From Dactylis glomerata (taxonomy: Eukaryota > Streptophyta > Magnoliopsida > Poales > Poaceae), in assembly GCA_007115705.1 (NCBI GenBank), contig QXEO01002115.1, forward strand, positions 1,519,340 to 1,583,339: a DNA stretch of 64,000 bases, given 5' to 3'. Under the pieces are notes generated by a model, which had not been told where the DNA came from, did not search any database, and worked only from the letters and a program-made list of their open reading frames with translations. The position numbers were made by a program, and so were the translations under genes. Positions 1-11,322 of the stretch are shown here, piece after piece; within the stretch, counting starts at the first letter, position 1; every line of letters begins with the position of its first letter.

Positions 1-3000
1 ATCTACAGCTTTTGTCCTAAAAAAGGCCGCTAGCTCCTGTGCAACAGCAATCGCGCGTTGCTCTGGTAGGTACTTCTCCCGCATGGCCGTGAACTATATA
101 AGAAAAGGAGATCAATATAAATGTCAATCATGATAACAAAGAATGACGGGTAAAAATAGAGTTGTGAATGTGTATTGCTTACGTCGTATCTGTAATCCTT
201 GTGCTCAGAGGTAGACGTGCGAATGAACTCGCAAACGTAGTATCCACATAGATGCGTCTCCTGTGGCTGTTGGTCGCACTTTACGAGAATAGAATATAAT
301 CAAAATAATAATCTAGCTACTTACCTGAATCGCTCTAAAGGTCAGCTTCTCATGAGAGATACCGGCAGTCACGCACTTAAACCGCTTCCAAACCCTGCCC
401 GACAAGGAAAATGAATTGCTAAGTTTTTCATTACTTGATATCTCAGAAAATCATCGAAAGAGGCCAATATAGCGCAAGAATGATTGAAATTACCCTTGGA
501 GCATGTCCTGCAAGCTTTGGACCTGTTCCATGTTTCTCGATAATGGGTCGAAGATATCAACTCTTCCCTTATCAATTTGAATGTCCAACAGAATCCAGTG
601 GTAGCTGCACATGTATATATATATATGTCAGTAACTTATCAATTACACTTATAAGTGAATGGACACAACAGAGTAAGACCCCCACTTGAAGTTGTATGGA
701 AACAGTATGTGGTCACAGAAATTTTGATCCGTTAGAAACCTTAGAAGGTTTTCCTCCATCTCCTTGGGTTTATCAGTTAGCGTCTTTATATGTATTTTAT
801 CTGGGTCAATAAACCCAATATTTATGATGTTCCTACTTTTACAGACCAGGATCTTCATTCTGCATAATAGAGTACAAAAGGATATAGTGAGGATAATTAC
901 ATGCAATGAATTGAAATAACTGAATAAGTTATATGTAGACAACAAATTGAAAAACTTACAGACAATAGCAACTCATGAGAGATTTGTCGAGGGCGTCGCA
1001 ATTGTACATCTGGAAGAGTTTGTCAAAGTTGACATGGATCTCTTCGGAACGGCCGTAGTACTCCCGTGAGACACGCGCCACGATCATTATTCTCCCATTC
1101 CTTGTTTCATTCATGTACCATGCATGCAAGTAACGCATATTTGTTGGGAGATCTTCCAACCTTTCTTTGCTGACCAAAGGCCCTCCCATGACAAATTTAG
1201 GCTTAGGGGCTACAACAGCCTTGGGAAACCTCTCATCTTGGGAAGCCAGAACGTCTTCAACACTCATACCCCATTCAGTCGCCCACTTCTCTGCTATTTC
1301 CTAACTTTGCCCATGCACCCGAGAGGGAACATTCTCGGATAACACCCTGAGGGGTGGGATCGATTGTTTGGCATGTTGTCCAAGCTGAGAAACGCCTGAT
1401 CTTTTCTTGCTTGTACTTGTACTTGATTTGCTCCCACTTGCACTTGTACGTGATCTGCTCTTTTTCCCTTCCTTCTGCAATGTGCGTAGATATAGTCATC
1501 AGGCTTATGGTGCAAGTCATACTGCGATGGAAGGGTCAGTAAGTATTTTGCCTATTGTTTTTGATTCTCGGTGTATTCCGGGCGGGGCTCGGGTTCCTTC
1601 TTTTTCATCTGCGCATCATAATGTTCCTTTGCGATCCTGGCATTTTCCTCGGGGGTACGATCATAAGGTCTGATGGGAAGATTCGGATGAGGTACCTTTT
1701 GGAGGGGCGATAGTTTTTGCTTTAGGGGGCTCCGTCGCTTAGAACTCATCGATGGAGCATTCTTGCTGGCATGCTTCCGCTTAGTTTCCTTAGCGGCCGG
1801 CGGCGGAGACGGCCGACCCAAGTCCGGCGGCGGTGATCGAGATGGACACGTGTTGTGGTGGCCGTAGTCATGTGGAGGGCTTCTTGGAGGTGATGGAGGT
1901 GTAGGTGACCTGCGACGACTCGGAGGCGGTGTTGTCCTTGGGGCCGAGCCTGGAAGCTTGATGTAGTTCTTGTCCCATAGAATGACTGCACCCAGTACTT
2001 CTCCGAGTGTCCTCTCATTTTCGGGTCCAACGATGTCAAACTCCATATCATGAAACCCCGTCACGATTTCATCCACCCCGACTTTAGCATAGCCAGCTGG
2101 AATCTCACGGCCATGCCAGCGTACATCAGGGCCAGAAGGTAAAGTTTGTCTGACGGCCACCTTCATGGATATGTTCTTCATTCTCTGATGGAGTTCACAT
2201 GATATTGACTCCTTGATTCCATCCACGGCGTAGCCGGGACTGCCCTCTATCATTCGTCGTGCATCGTTAGTCGGGGCCTCAGATTCAGCCACGCTGCTTT
2301 TCCGCTTAGATGGGCCGGCGGTAATATCGAGTGCAGGATCTTGCTGGCACACTACTCCTCTAAGTTCGTCAATCTGCTGCTGTTGCTCGTTAAGTCTAGC
2401 AAGCAACTGGTTGAACTTATCATTTTCCTCATCTTGTTGTTGCTTCTTTGCTCTCGCTCGGCTTCTGTAGGTCTCTTGGTCTTTGGCAAACCCAAGCCAC
2501 CACGAGTAAGAAGGACCAAAGCCTCGCGTTCGTCCTCCGTGGTCATCATTCCCGAGGACCAGTGTGAGCAAGTCTTTCTCTCTATCTGGAGTGAACTGTC
2601 TCTTTCCCTCTTTAATTTCTTTCACTATTTTTTTTTCCAATTTTTCCTGGGTATCCTAAGACCGTCACTGCAGTAAGGTCCCCTGTTAGTTCATCGTATG
2701 AACCACCATGCGCAAGGAACCAATTTCTTGCTCTCATTTCCCACTCATCATGGATGGGTTCAAGTGTGATCCCTTTAGCAATCATCTCTTGCTCTTTCTT
2801 ATCCCACTTTGGGATGGCAGTCTCGTAGCCCCCGGGCCCTAGCGTGTGGTGATATTTCTTCTTGTCGGCATTTTTCTTGTTCTTTTCTGATAATGCCTTG
2901 GCATCTTCTGACTCCTTGTACTCCTGAAATGCCCTCCAGTGATTCGCCTGCTTCGCTAGATACCCTTCGAATACTGGCACTTTCTTTGTCTTCAGATAGT

Positions 3001-3724
3001 TTTTCCATAATTTTTTCTTCCACACCCGGAACAGTTCGGCCATCTTCTGTAGAGTCCACTTCTTTACTTTGGCCCTCAATTCTCTTGTGGCGACTTCATC
3101 CTCACATTCTGGCAGGTTGAAATGTGCCATAAGATCATTCCAGAGACTCTCTTTGTACCTTTCGGCGACATACTCACTATCGTCTGCCCCTTTGCACATG
3201 TTCCACTCCCGAACGCTGATCGGGATGTGATCCCTAACCAGAACTCCGCATTGTTTTTTGAATGTGTCAGCAACCTTCTTAGGAAGCTTGGGTTCGCCCA
3301 TAGGCAATATGACCTGAAAGGTGTAATGCGTTCGTGCATCCAACTTTTTGGTCGGGCCTCGTTTCGTAGCTTTGCTTGATGTGGCGGCCTAAGAGGAGAA
3401 ACATTCGTCAATGTATATGTATACAATATATAGCCATCTCCAATATTTTCACATATTACAACTGATTGCCGAACTTCATATATATACCTCGCCGGACTTC
3501 ATTAATTGTCCATCGGCTTCTCCATCAGTGGAGCTATCGCCTTCTCCATCATCGGAGATATCGCCTTCTCCGTCGGCTTCCTCTTCACGTCGGTCGACCT
3601 CCATTCTATCCCCGGAGGGGTTCAGATACGATGACGGAAATTCAGCTGGTTCAAAATCGGGGGCGTCGTTGATTATATCTTCGAGAATTTCTTCCTCAGC
3701 TAGGTTCCTGCTATGTGGATCCAT
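1..3724 (-). pseudogene. CACTA second gene: Transposase_24-like region plus Ulp1 (C48) protease, 3' end cut by window
   Basis: Exon 1 (3724-3488, start MDPHSRNLAEEE) is acidic and ends at a GT donor. Exon 2 begins at 3388 after an AG acceptor and carries the plant En/Spm-associated region (YTFQVILPMGEPKLP, later AKDQETYRSRARAKK), a Pro/Ser/Arg-rich linker and a peptidase-proximal segment (1267-956). Further exons hold the C48 core: about 864-690 (IDPDKIHIKTL, LLRFLTDQ), 604-494 (HWILLDIQ with the catalytic His, VDIFDPL with the Asp), about 400-326, 278-183 (catalytic Cys in THLCGYYVCEF) and 93-1. Ulp1 proteases cleave SUMO conjugates; the target here is unknown. Damage includes frameshifts near 2670 and at a 9-base T run (2628-2636), a stop near 1552 where relatives have Trp, and shifts around 1290-1450. 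Confidence 0.85.
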
Positions 3725-3759
3725 AGTTTCTGCAAAATACCAATGGAGATTCAATATCG

Positions 3760-4630
3760 AATGACAAATACTATCCTAAAATCTAACTAACAAATACTAT
3801 CTAACAAATCTAACAAATACTACCTAACAAATCTAACAAATACTTACAAAATACTAACAAAAATCTAACTTAACTAACAAATACTAGCAAATCTAACAAA
3901 TACTTACACAATAATCTAACTTAACTAACAAATACTAGCAAATCTAACAATTCTATTTCTATTTGCAAAATAATTCTATTTCTATTTGCAAAACTAATCT
4001 TAACTTAAACTAATTAACCCTAATTAAAACTAACTTTAAAATAACCTAAAACTAAAAATAACTAAACATAAAACTAACCTAAACAACCTAAAACTAATTA
4101 ACCCTAACTAAAACTAACCCTTTAGTTTATATTTGCAAAACTAATTAACCCTAACTAAAACTAACTTTAAAATAACCTAAAACTAACCTAAACAAACCTA
4201 ACTAATATAACCTAAAACTAAACTAAACCTAACCCTAACTAATTAACCTAAAACTAAACTAAATTAACCTAACCCTAACTAACCTAAAACTAAAAATAAA
4301 ACCTAACCCTAACACTTAGCTGCGGCAGAGGCGGCGCTGATGCAGAGGCGAGGCGACGTGGGCGCGCACGCGGAGGCGAGGCGGCGCGGGCGCGGAGGTG
4401 AGGCAGCGCGGGCGCCGGCCGGTTCGGAGGCGGCGACACCCGGAGGTGTCGCGGACGGCGCCGGTGAGGAGGCGAGGTGACGCGGGCAGCAGAGGCGCGG
4501 GCGAAGGCGAGGCGAGGCGACGGCGGCGGCGACGGCGGAATTGGGCAGCCTGCCGGCGTCCCAGAGCTTTCCTCGCGCGCGAAATGACTAAGTCTCGGTC
4601 GGTGGAACCGACCGGGCAAGAAGATGGAGC
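3760..4630 (-). other. GC-rich leader and low-complexity presumed first intron of the second CACTA gene
   Basis: From 4620 to 4316 the DNA is very GC-rich (mostly GCG/GGC words) and open in several frames by composition alone. From 4315 to about 3770 it turns abruptly into A/C-rich low-complexity sequence made of AACCTAA, ACCCTAACTAA and AACAAATACT words. I read these as transcribed leader and a first intron; no protein evidence supports the open frames. Confidence 0.45.
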
Positions 4631-4637
4631 TTTTATA
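4631..4637 (-). promoter_or_regulatory. TATA box of the second CACTA gene
   Basis: The minus strand reads TATAAAA here, directly downstream of the internal palindrome cluster and upstream of a GC-rich leader and the first coding exon. Spacing to the leader is right for a TATA box. Confidence 0.6.
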
Positions 4638-4647
4638 CCCCCCACCA

Positions 4648-4808
4648 TTTAGTCCCAGACCGTGGCTCCAACCGGGACTAAAGGGGGGTCTTTAGTCCCG
4701 GCTGGTGCCACGGGTCGGGACTAAAGGGTGTGGGGGGGGGGGGGTGTTCAGCCTCCCGCCCGCAGACGGGCCTTTAGTCCCGGTTCGTGGTATAGACCGG
4801 GACTAAAG
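4648..4808. repeat. Internal cluster of CACTA subterminal-type palindromes
   Basis: Three palindromes of about 36 bp, at 4648-4683, 4691-4726 and 4773-4808, repeat the TTTAGTCCC...GGGACTAAA design of the element terminus. They lie in the middle of the element, immediately upstream of the TATA box of the second gene. A G-run of about 10 at 4733-4743 separates two of them. Confidence 0.85.
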
Positions 4809-4913
4809 GTTCGAAAAAATGGCGGCAAGAGCCTAGGAGGTTTTTCCAACAAAATTAAAAAACATTTCAATATTTAAATAATTTACTTTCTACATACTTA
4901 TGCATATGAGAAA

Positions 4914-5280
4914 ACTTTCAAAATGAAAAGTGCTTGAATTTGAATAAGTAATTCAAATCCATTTTCTGTTTTATAAAATAATTGTTCTAACTTATCAAAC
5001 TATTAACAAAATTGTCATTTTCAATTAAATAATAGATTAACTAATATTTTTTGCATATTTTGGAATCTTATTAAACTTTCAACATGAAATGTGCTTGAAT
5101 TTGAATAAATAATTCAAATCCATTTTCTTTTTTATAAATTAATTTTTCTAACTTATCAAACTATTAACAAAATTGCCATTTTCAATTAAATAATAGATGA
5201 ACTAATATTTTTTGCATATTTTTGAATCTCATTAAACTTTCAACATGAAAAGTGCTTGAATAAAATAATTATTAACGCAT
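4914..5280. repeat. 161-bp tandem repeat downstream of the transposase stop
   Basis: An AT-rich unit beginning ACTTTCAA.ATGAAA recurs at 4914, 5075 and 5236, exactly 161 bp apart, giving about 2.2 copies. It sits between the transposase stop (5374) and the promoter of the second gene, in the presumed 3' UTR and spacer. Confidence 0.8.
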
Positions 5281-5373
5281 ATGCTCCTTAAATAAAGGCT
5301 TAGTACATTCCATACATGCATTACATAAAAGGTTTAATACATTATTATATTATTGCACCAACATTCCTATCTA

Positions 5374-8300
5374 TTATTTTTGTTTTCTTCTGGGGCGTAG
5401 CCATGGAGAATCTTCATCATTCAGTAGGATGTTTGGGTCAGTCTTCACTTTGAAGGACAGAATTTCATGAAACTTATTATAATCTACTGACATGTCTGTC
5501 TTATCATCTACTCTTACGATGTTTCTTTTCCCTAAAAGAACTATGTGGCGCTTTGGCTCATCGGATGATGTCTTCTTTTGCTGATTTCTTTTTCTCGTTT
5601 TTGTAGACATGTCCTTCACATAGAAAACCTGAGCGACATCGTTGGCTAGGACGAATGGTTCATCCATGTACGCAAGATTGTTGAGATCCACCGTTGTCAT
5701 GCCGTACTTTTGGTCTACAACTACCCCGCCTCCTGTCAGCTTTACCCATTTGCACCAAAATAAAGGGATCTTAAAAGTAGGTCCATAGTCAAGTTCCCAT
5801 ATCTCCTCTATGTACCCGTAATATGTGTCCTTCTGCCTATTATTGTCTGTTGCATCAAAGCGGACACCACTATTTTGGTTGGTGCTCTTTTTATCTTGGG
5901 CGGCCATGTAAAAAGTATTCTCATTTATCTCGTACCCTTGGAAAGTACATATAGTCGAAGGTGGTGGCCTGGCCAAACAGTATAGCTGATCTCCAATAGT
6001 GTTGTTATTCATGAGATGTGTCTGCAAGCAACTGCCGAAAGTCTTCTCGTGTTCCCCTTTAATCCAAGAGTCAGCCTTCCCCAGGTTTTCCGAGCGTAGA
6101 ATATTCTTGTGTCTCCCGATATACGGAGCCACCACGGTGGAATTGTGTAGAACTGTGTAGTGTGCTTGAGTGAATGAATGCCCGTCCATACATACTTTTG
6201 CTTTCCTTCCTAGTGTGTCTTTTCCTGTTAGCCTACCCTCATACCGAGATTCAGGAACACCAATCGGTTTAAGGTCAGGAAGAAAGTCTACACAAAACTC
6301 AATAACCTCCTCTATTCCGTAGCCCTTGGAGATGCTTCCTTCTGGCCTAGCACAGTTACGAACATATTTCTTTAAGACTCCCATGAACCTCTCAAAGGGG
6401 AACATATTATGTAGAAACACAGGACCGAGAATTCTAATCTCTTCGACTAGGTGAACTAGGAGGTGTGTCATTATATTGAAGAAGGATGGCGGGAACAACA
6501 ACTCGAAGTTGACCAGACATTGGACCACATCAATCTGTAACCCTGATAGACTTTCTCGATCGATTACCTTCTGAGAAATTGCAAGGAATGCACATACCTT
6601 CACAATTGTGAGGCGAACATTTTACGGTAGAATTCCCCTCAATGCAACCGGAAGCAATTGCGTCATAAGCACGTGGCAGTCATCAGACTTTAGGTTTTGG
6701 AATTTTTTGTCTTTCATATTTACGATTCCCTTTATATTTGACGAGAAGCCAGTCGGGACCTTGATACTGAAAAGGACTTCAAAGAAGATTTCCTTCTCTT
6801 CCTTGGTAAGAGTGTAGCTGGCACGCCCTTGAAACTGCCCTGGATGCATGCTGTCTCGTCCTATATGACATTCCTGGTTCTCCCGTGCTTCCGGTGTATC
6901 TTTTGACTTCCCATACAAGCCCAGGAAGCCTAGAATATACACGCAGAGATTCTTCGTCAGGTGCATCACGTCGATTGCGGAGCGGACCTCATGGACTTCC
7001 CAATAGGGTAGCTCCCAAAATATAAATTTCTTCTTCCACATGGGTGCGCGCTTATCAGGGCCGATAGGAACAGGTTGGCGGCCAGGACCCTTTTCAAAGA
7101 TTACTTTTAAATCTTTGACCATATCAAATACTTCAGCACCAGTACGGGTGACAGGCTTCCCCCGGGTTTCTGCCTTGCCATTGAAATGCTTGACTTTTTT
7201 CTTTAAGGGATGCTTGGGCGGAAGAAAATGATAATTGTACGGGTACACATTCTTGCTACATTTGTCCAGATATATACTTTCTGTCTGATCCAAACAGTGT
7301 GTGTATGCATTGTATCCCTTGTTTGACTATCCTGAAATGTTACTAAGAGCGGGCCAATCATTGATGGTTACGAAAAGCAACGCTCGAAGGTCAAATTCCT
7401 CTTGTTTGTGCTCGTCCCACACACGTACACCTGGTTCGGCCCACAGCTGTAAAAGTTCATCAACTAATGGCCTTAGATACACATCAATGTCGTTGCCGGG
7501 TTGCTTTGGACCTTGGATAAGCACTGGCATCATAATGAACTTTCGCTTCATGCACAACCAAGGAGGAAGGTTGTAGATACATAGAGTAACGGGCCAGGTG
7601 CTGTGACTGCAACTCTGCTCCCCAAAAGGATTCATTCCATCTGTACTTAGACCAAACCATAAGTTCCTTGCATCACCTGCAAATCTCGGGAACTCTCTCT
7701 CGATTTTTCTCCACTACCGACCATCAGCGGGGTGCCTCAACTTGTCGTCTTTCATACGATCTTCCATGTGCCATCGCAATAACTTTGCATGCTCTTTATG
7801 TCTGAACAGATATTTCAACCGTGGTATTATAGGAGCATACCACATCACCTTGGCAGGAACCCTCTGCCTGGGTGGCTCGCCCTCAATATCACCAGGGTCA
7901 TCTTTTCTGATCTTATACCGCAATGCAGTGCATACCGGACATTTATCCATATTCTCGTACTTCTCACCGCGGTAGAGGATGCAGTCATTAGGGCATGGAT
8001 GTATCTTCTGCACGTCCAATCCTAGAGGGCAGACAAGCTTCTTTGTTTTGTACGTGCTGGCGGGCAATTCGTTCTTTCTTGGAAGCATCTTCTTCATCAG
8101 TACCAGCAACTTTTCAAATGACGAGTCAGTCACACCGGTCTCTGCCTTCCACTTCAGAAATTCTAGTGTGCTACCCAGCTTCTCCTGGCCATCTTCACAA
8201 GTTGGGTACAATAATTTGTTGTGGTCCTGTAACATCTGATCGAACTGCAACCTCTCATTTTCTGTGTCGCAGTCTTGCCGTGTATCAGAAATAACCCGAC

Positions 8301-8682
8301 CAAGATCATCAGCGGGCTCATCAGGTGCCCGTTCTTCACCCTAACCTTCTTCTTCATTGTCTTCCATTGCGGTATCAGCATACTCAGGGAACATAGATCG
8401 GTAGTTGTCATCATCATTCTCTTCTTCATCGTCATCTTCCATCATAACCCCTCTTTCTCTGTGCTTGGTCCAAACATTATAGCCAGACATAAAACTGGAC
8501 CGAAGCAGGTGGCTCTGAATGACTCTTGAGGAAGTGTGATCCTTCTCATTCCGACATTCAATACATGGACAAAACATAAAGCCACCACCATGCTTGTTCG
8601 CCTCGGCCGCATCTTGAAAAGAATGCACGCCTTCTCTGTAAGCGGCTGTGCGTCGATCACCGTACATCCATGGATGGCTCAT
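5374..8682 (-). pseudogene. TNP2-like CACTA transposase, one frame with four stop codons
   Basis: All pieces share one minus-strand frame, totalling about 1,102 residues, a full-length TNP2-type protein. The order is a Transpos_assoc-like N-terminal domain (8682 to about 8400; WMYGDRR and cysteine-rich CPCIEC), an acidic linker, a Transposase_21 catalytic region (about 8250-6900; CPNDCILYRG, LSTDGMNPFG, TINDWPALSN), then DUF4218-like (about 6600-6200; FERFMGVLKKYVRN) and DUF4216-like (about 5950-5550) regions. In-frame stops lie at 8341-8343 (TAG), 7714-7716 (TAG), 7327-7329 (TAG) and 6622-6624 (TAA). Relatives carry Gln at 7714 and 7327 and Lys at 6622, so these look like point mutations rather than introns. 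The protein would excise and integrate the element in the nucleus. I chose the ATG at 8682 because the conserved N-terminal domain begins there. Confidence 0.9.
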
Positions 8683-8978
8683 CTACGTCATACAACAGTA
8701 TATCAAACGCAATTACGATCCTAAAATTAGTACCGCACGGTCTAAACAAGAAAATATAGTTGCTAACCTTTTAGAACAAGTGGAAATAAAGAGGAAGAGG
8801 CTTAAGCGTGGCTCGGGCACCTCATATCGTAGTTGTGTTCGGTGAACTTAAGTGGCATCGCTCTAACACAGATTTCAACAAATACCTCTAGTGCATAGAA
8901 ATAAAATACAAAACTAGCACAAACCCACACTCCTCCATCCAAGAAAAATACAAGGGAGAGGGGGAGAGGGGCTGCGGC

Positions 8979-8987
8979 CATATATAT
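8979..8987 (-). promoter_or_regulatory. Candidate TATA box of the CACTA transposase gene
   Basis: An alternating TATATAT tract lies about 300 bp upstream of the transposase start and just inside the innermost subterminal palindrome. Position and composition suit a core promoter; there is no direct evidence of use. Confidence 0.45.
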
Positions 8988-8998
8988 CGGCAGAAGCC

Positions 8999-9238
8999 TT
9001 TAGTCCCGGTTTGAGACACAAACCGGGACTAAAGGGGGTGCACATGCGGGCCGCTCACCGCATAGCCATTTAGTCCCGGTTTGTGTCTCAAACCGGGACT
9101 AAAGGGTTGTAACGAACCAGGACCAATGGCTGCCGTACGCGTGGGCGAATTTGGGGCGACGTGACCAGGCCTTTAGTCCCGGCACAGATAACGGCCGGGA
9201 CTAAAGGGGCCTGGCCAAAGGCCTGTTTTCCACTAGTG
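8999..9238 (-). repeat. CACTA 5' terminus with three subterminal palindromes
   Basis: Three inverted-repeat units of about 35 bp lie at 8999-9033, 9069-9103 and 9172-9206. Each starts TTTAGTCCCGG and ends with the reverse complement CCGGGACTAAA. The terminal motif CACTAGTG is at 9231-9238. In En/Spm elements such subterminal repeats are bound by the element's own DNA-binding protein during transposition and regulation; that role is inferred here. Confidence 0.85.
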
Positions 9239-9600
9239 CTGCTTCATATGGCAAGCACGCTGCCCCGGCGCAGTGGCAAGCCTTGCCTAGCACACAAGGT
9301 GGTCGCGTGTTTGAGTCCTTCGTCCTTCTTTTTACTCTTTTCGGTCTTTTTTTCTCTGTCTAGCTGCATTAAAAACTCAAAAAAATGCACGCAGTTGTAG
9401 CAACAAAGTTTCGAACCCACGACCTTGCAAAAGACTGCGTTAAGCTCAGACAGGCTCACCACTACACTTGGGACGTTAAAAAATTTGAATTCAAAATTCG
9501 TTTAAATTAACTCGGTCAGTAAATTGCCGAGATTTTCGAGATTTTGCGGTAACCGATAATTCTGGTGACCCCCGGTAAAAAAATGTTAACCGAGAAAAAA
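9239..9600. repeat. Two tRNA-like, inverted SINE-like remnants and AT-rich tail
   Basis: At about 9265-9325 the plus strand has an A-box-like GCAGTGGCAAGC and a B-box-like GTTTGAGTCC. At about 9410-9475 the minus strand has TAGTGGTGAGCC followed by GGGTTCGAAAC, a good B-box. The two units face each other. Neither folds as a convincing tRNA, so these look like degenerate tRNA-derived repeats. Downstream to 9600 there is short inverted AT-rich sequence (CCGAGATTTTCGAGATTTTGCGG). Confidence 0.35.
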
Positions 9601-10186
9601 AAACCTTGGCGAGGACACAAGTGTCATAGCTTATTTGGACACATGTAGCATAATCTCTTCTTTCGGATGAAAATAAAATTTCCTATGTACAAATGACTTT
9701 GGCATTGGTATACCAACCATGCTAACAAAAACAGCAATAACTTGGTATTCACTAGATTATCAAGCCACTCAGTTTCCTAGTTAACTTCCATGTTTCAAAA
9801 GGGAAAAGAAGAAAAGGGATACATGCCATCCAAAAGGGAGAGGGAGAAGATGGAATGGAAAGGCAAACTATTATCTTTTGTTACTCTAGTCACTAGGGCA
9901 GTGAGTGTCATTAACTTTATATTCATATGTAAGTAAAATTCATCCTACCGTAGATTACAGCTGATCCAAATTACAGCCAGTTCAAACTTCCAAGTACTGC
10001 ACTAACTTCTGGGGCATTGTGTTAAAATGTAATGAATGTGGTGTCCTCATACAGGAAAAGCTTTACTGACTGAACTTCAAAATTGACCTCAAGATCATTC
10101 CAAACCCCATATAGCAACCTCCCCAATATGTTTCCCAAAGCACATATTTACGCAGTGGAGAGCTCATCAGAAAAAAGCCTGCCCCA
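9600..10186. other. No recognisable feature
   Basis: About 590 bp of moderately AT-rich sequence without a supported gene, terminal repeat or conserved motif. Confidence 0.5.
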
Positions 10187-10813
10187 GTGGAGAGCTCGAA
10201 GCGTTTCCTCATGAGCTACCTGGAGTCCTTGATGGCCATCCGGCAACATGGGGATGTTGATGTGGAGAAAGGTAAGCAAGTCGTCTCCTGTGTGCAGGGC
10301 TTTAGCAGGGATAAAACTCGCGAAGAAGAACGCAAGAAGGTCAAGCAGAAGTGGACACTGCCAGCGGTGGGGACGACCGTACCAAACTGAATGTGGATGG
10401 CTCATTTACGCGGGACGACCGAGCGGGTGCTGGGATGATCCTTCGAGATAGCACAGGTGCAGTAATCTTCACCGCTTTGTCGGCAACTCCAAGACTGTCG
10501 AGACGCGTTGGAGTCTGAACTGGCGTCTATTGAAGAGCGGCTAGCCCTAGCCTTGCACTGGACAAGGAACCCAATCACCATGGAGACTGATTACTCAAAT
10601 CTTTCGAGCCATGCAAGGAGGATTTCTGTGATCATAGAGAGGATGAGGGAAAGAAAGACTAGGGTAATGAAAGTCAGCCGTGAAGCAAATTGTGCAAGTC
10701 ATGGCCTGGCTCAATTGGGTAGAGTAGATGGTAGAACCGCAGTGTGGTTGCGGAGCTTTCCGCCTGAGATTGCCGCGGCAATAAACTCTGAATGTACACA
10801 CCCTGTCATTTAA
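10187..10813 (+). pseudogene. RNase H-like (RVT_3) fragment of a non-LTR-type or domesticated protein
   Basis: The plus strand encodes KLNVDGSF followed by AGAGMILRDSTGAVIF and, after a frameshift near 10495-10505, ESELASIEERLALALHW, METDYSN, and KVSREANCASHGLAQLGR. This is the plant RVT_3 RNase H fold with Asp in VDGS, Glu in SELASIEE and Asp in ETDYS. Such domains occur as C-termini of grass LINE-type proteins and as free copies. An upstream in-frame part (10187-10388) has the usual basic linker but a shift before KLNVDG. It is a decayed fragment with no promoter seen. Confidence 0.7.
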
Positions 10814-11320
10814 TAATATCTCTTTTCCCGGCAAAAAAAAACCCTGGTTAGGCCTTGATCGCACTCTTCATGCAGTTAACGTACGTGGGAGCTGAAATCA
10901 CTAGCTGACATGCATGATAATTTATCTATCCATGAATCAACTTGTTAATTTAAAATGGGATAGTTAATTTCTATCTACTATGAGGTGAAATCTCATAAAA
11001 TTATAGTAAGATCGGATTATTGGTCATCACATTCATCGTAGCATTTTTTAAAGAAGTTCATGACAAATTACCATGTAGTCTAATGGAATTTATGTATGCT
11101 TACTGAGAACAGTGAAAGCTTTTTTGAAGTGATCAAATCATAAGACCACTTATATATAGTGGAGAAGATCATAGATTAGTGTCATTTATAATAGTATTAC
11201 CTCCAGATTGATCATGGGGGTGATATGTTCGATGGCTTCATTTATTAATTTATGGTAGTCATAATAGCATCTGTTTTTTAGATGCACTATGCATGTTACG
11301 ACATCTATATCTCATCTTCC
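10814..11320. other. AT-rich spacer, nothing recognised
   Basis: No coding, terminal-repeat or RNA signal that I can support. Confidence 0.5.
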
Positions 11321-11322
11321 TA

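Larger units (their letters stand above)
1..9238 (-). mobile_element. CACTA (En/Spm) DNA transposon, left part outside window
   Basis: The right end at 9231-9238 reads CACTAGTG on the minus strand and continues CACTAGTGGAAAAC, the standard CACTA terminus. Inside it lie three palindromes built on TTTAGTCCCGG, the usual subterminal repeats. Two genes follow in tandem on the minus strand: a TNP2-type transposase (8682-5374) and a transposase-associated/Ulp1 protease gene (3724 to beyond position 1). The left terminus is outside the window, so the 3-bp target duplication cannot be checked. At least 9.2 kb is present, a normal size for an autonomous grass CACTA. Both genes are broken here, so this copy is probably immobile unless helped in trans. 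Confidence 0.93.

Noticed and set aside
3770..4315. An interstitial telomeric repeat.
   Set aside because: CCCTAA words occur but without a regular 7-bp period.
4290..4652. Arg/Ala/Pro-rich open frames.
   Set aside because: Extreme GC bias leaves several frames open on both strands; no domain and they fall in the presumed leader.
5374..8682. The four stops as introns of the transposase gene.
   Set aside because: All pieces are in one frame with no missing residues, and at least three stops replace residues expected in relatives; point mutations explain them better.
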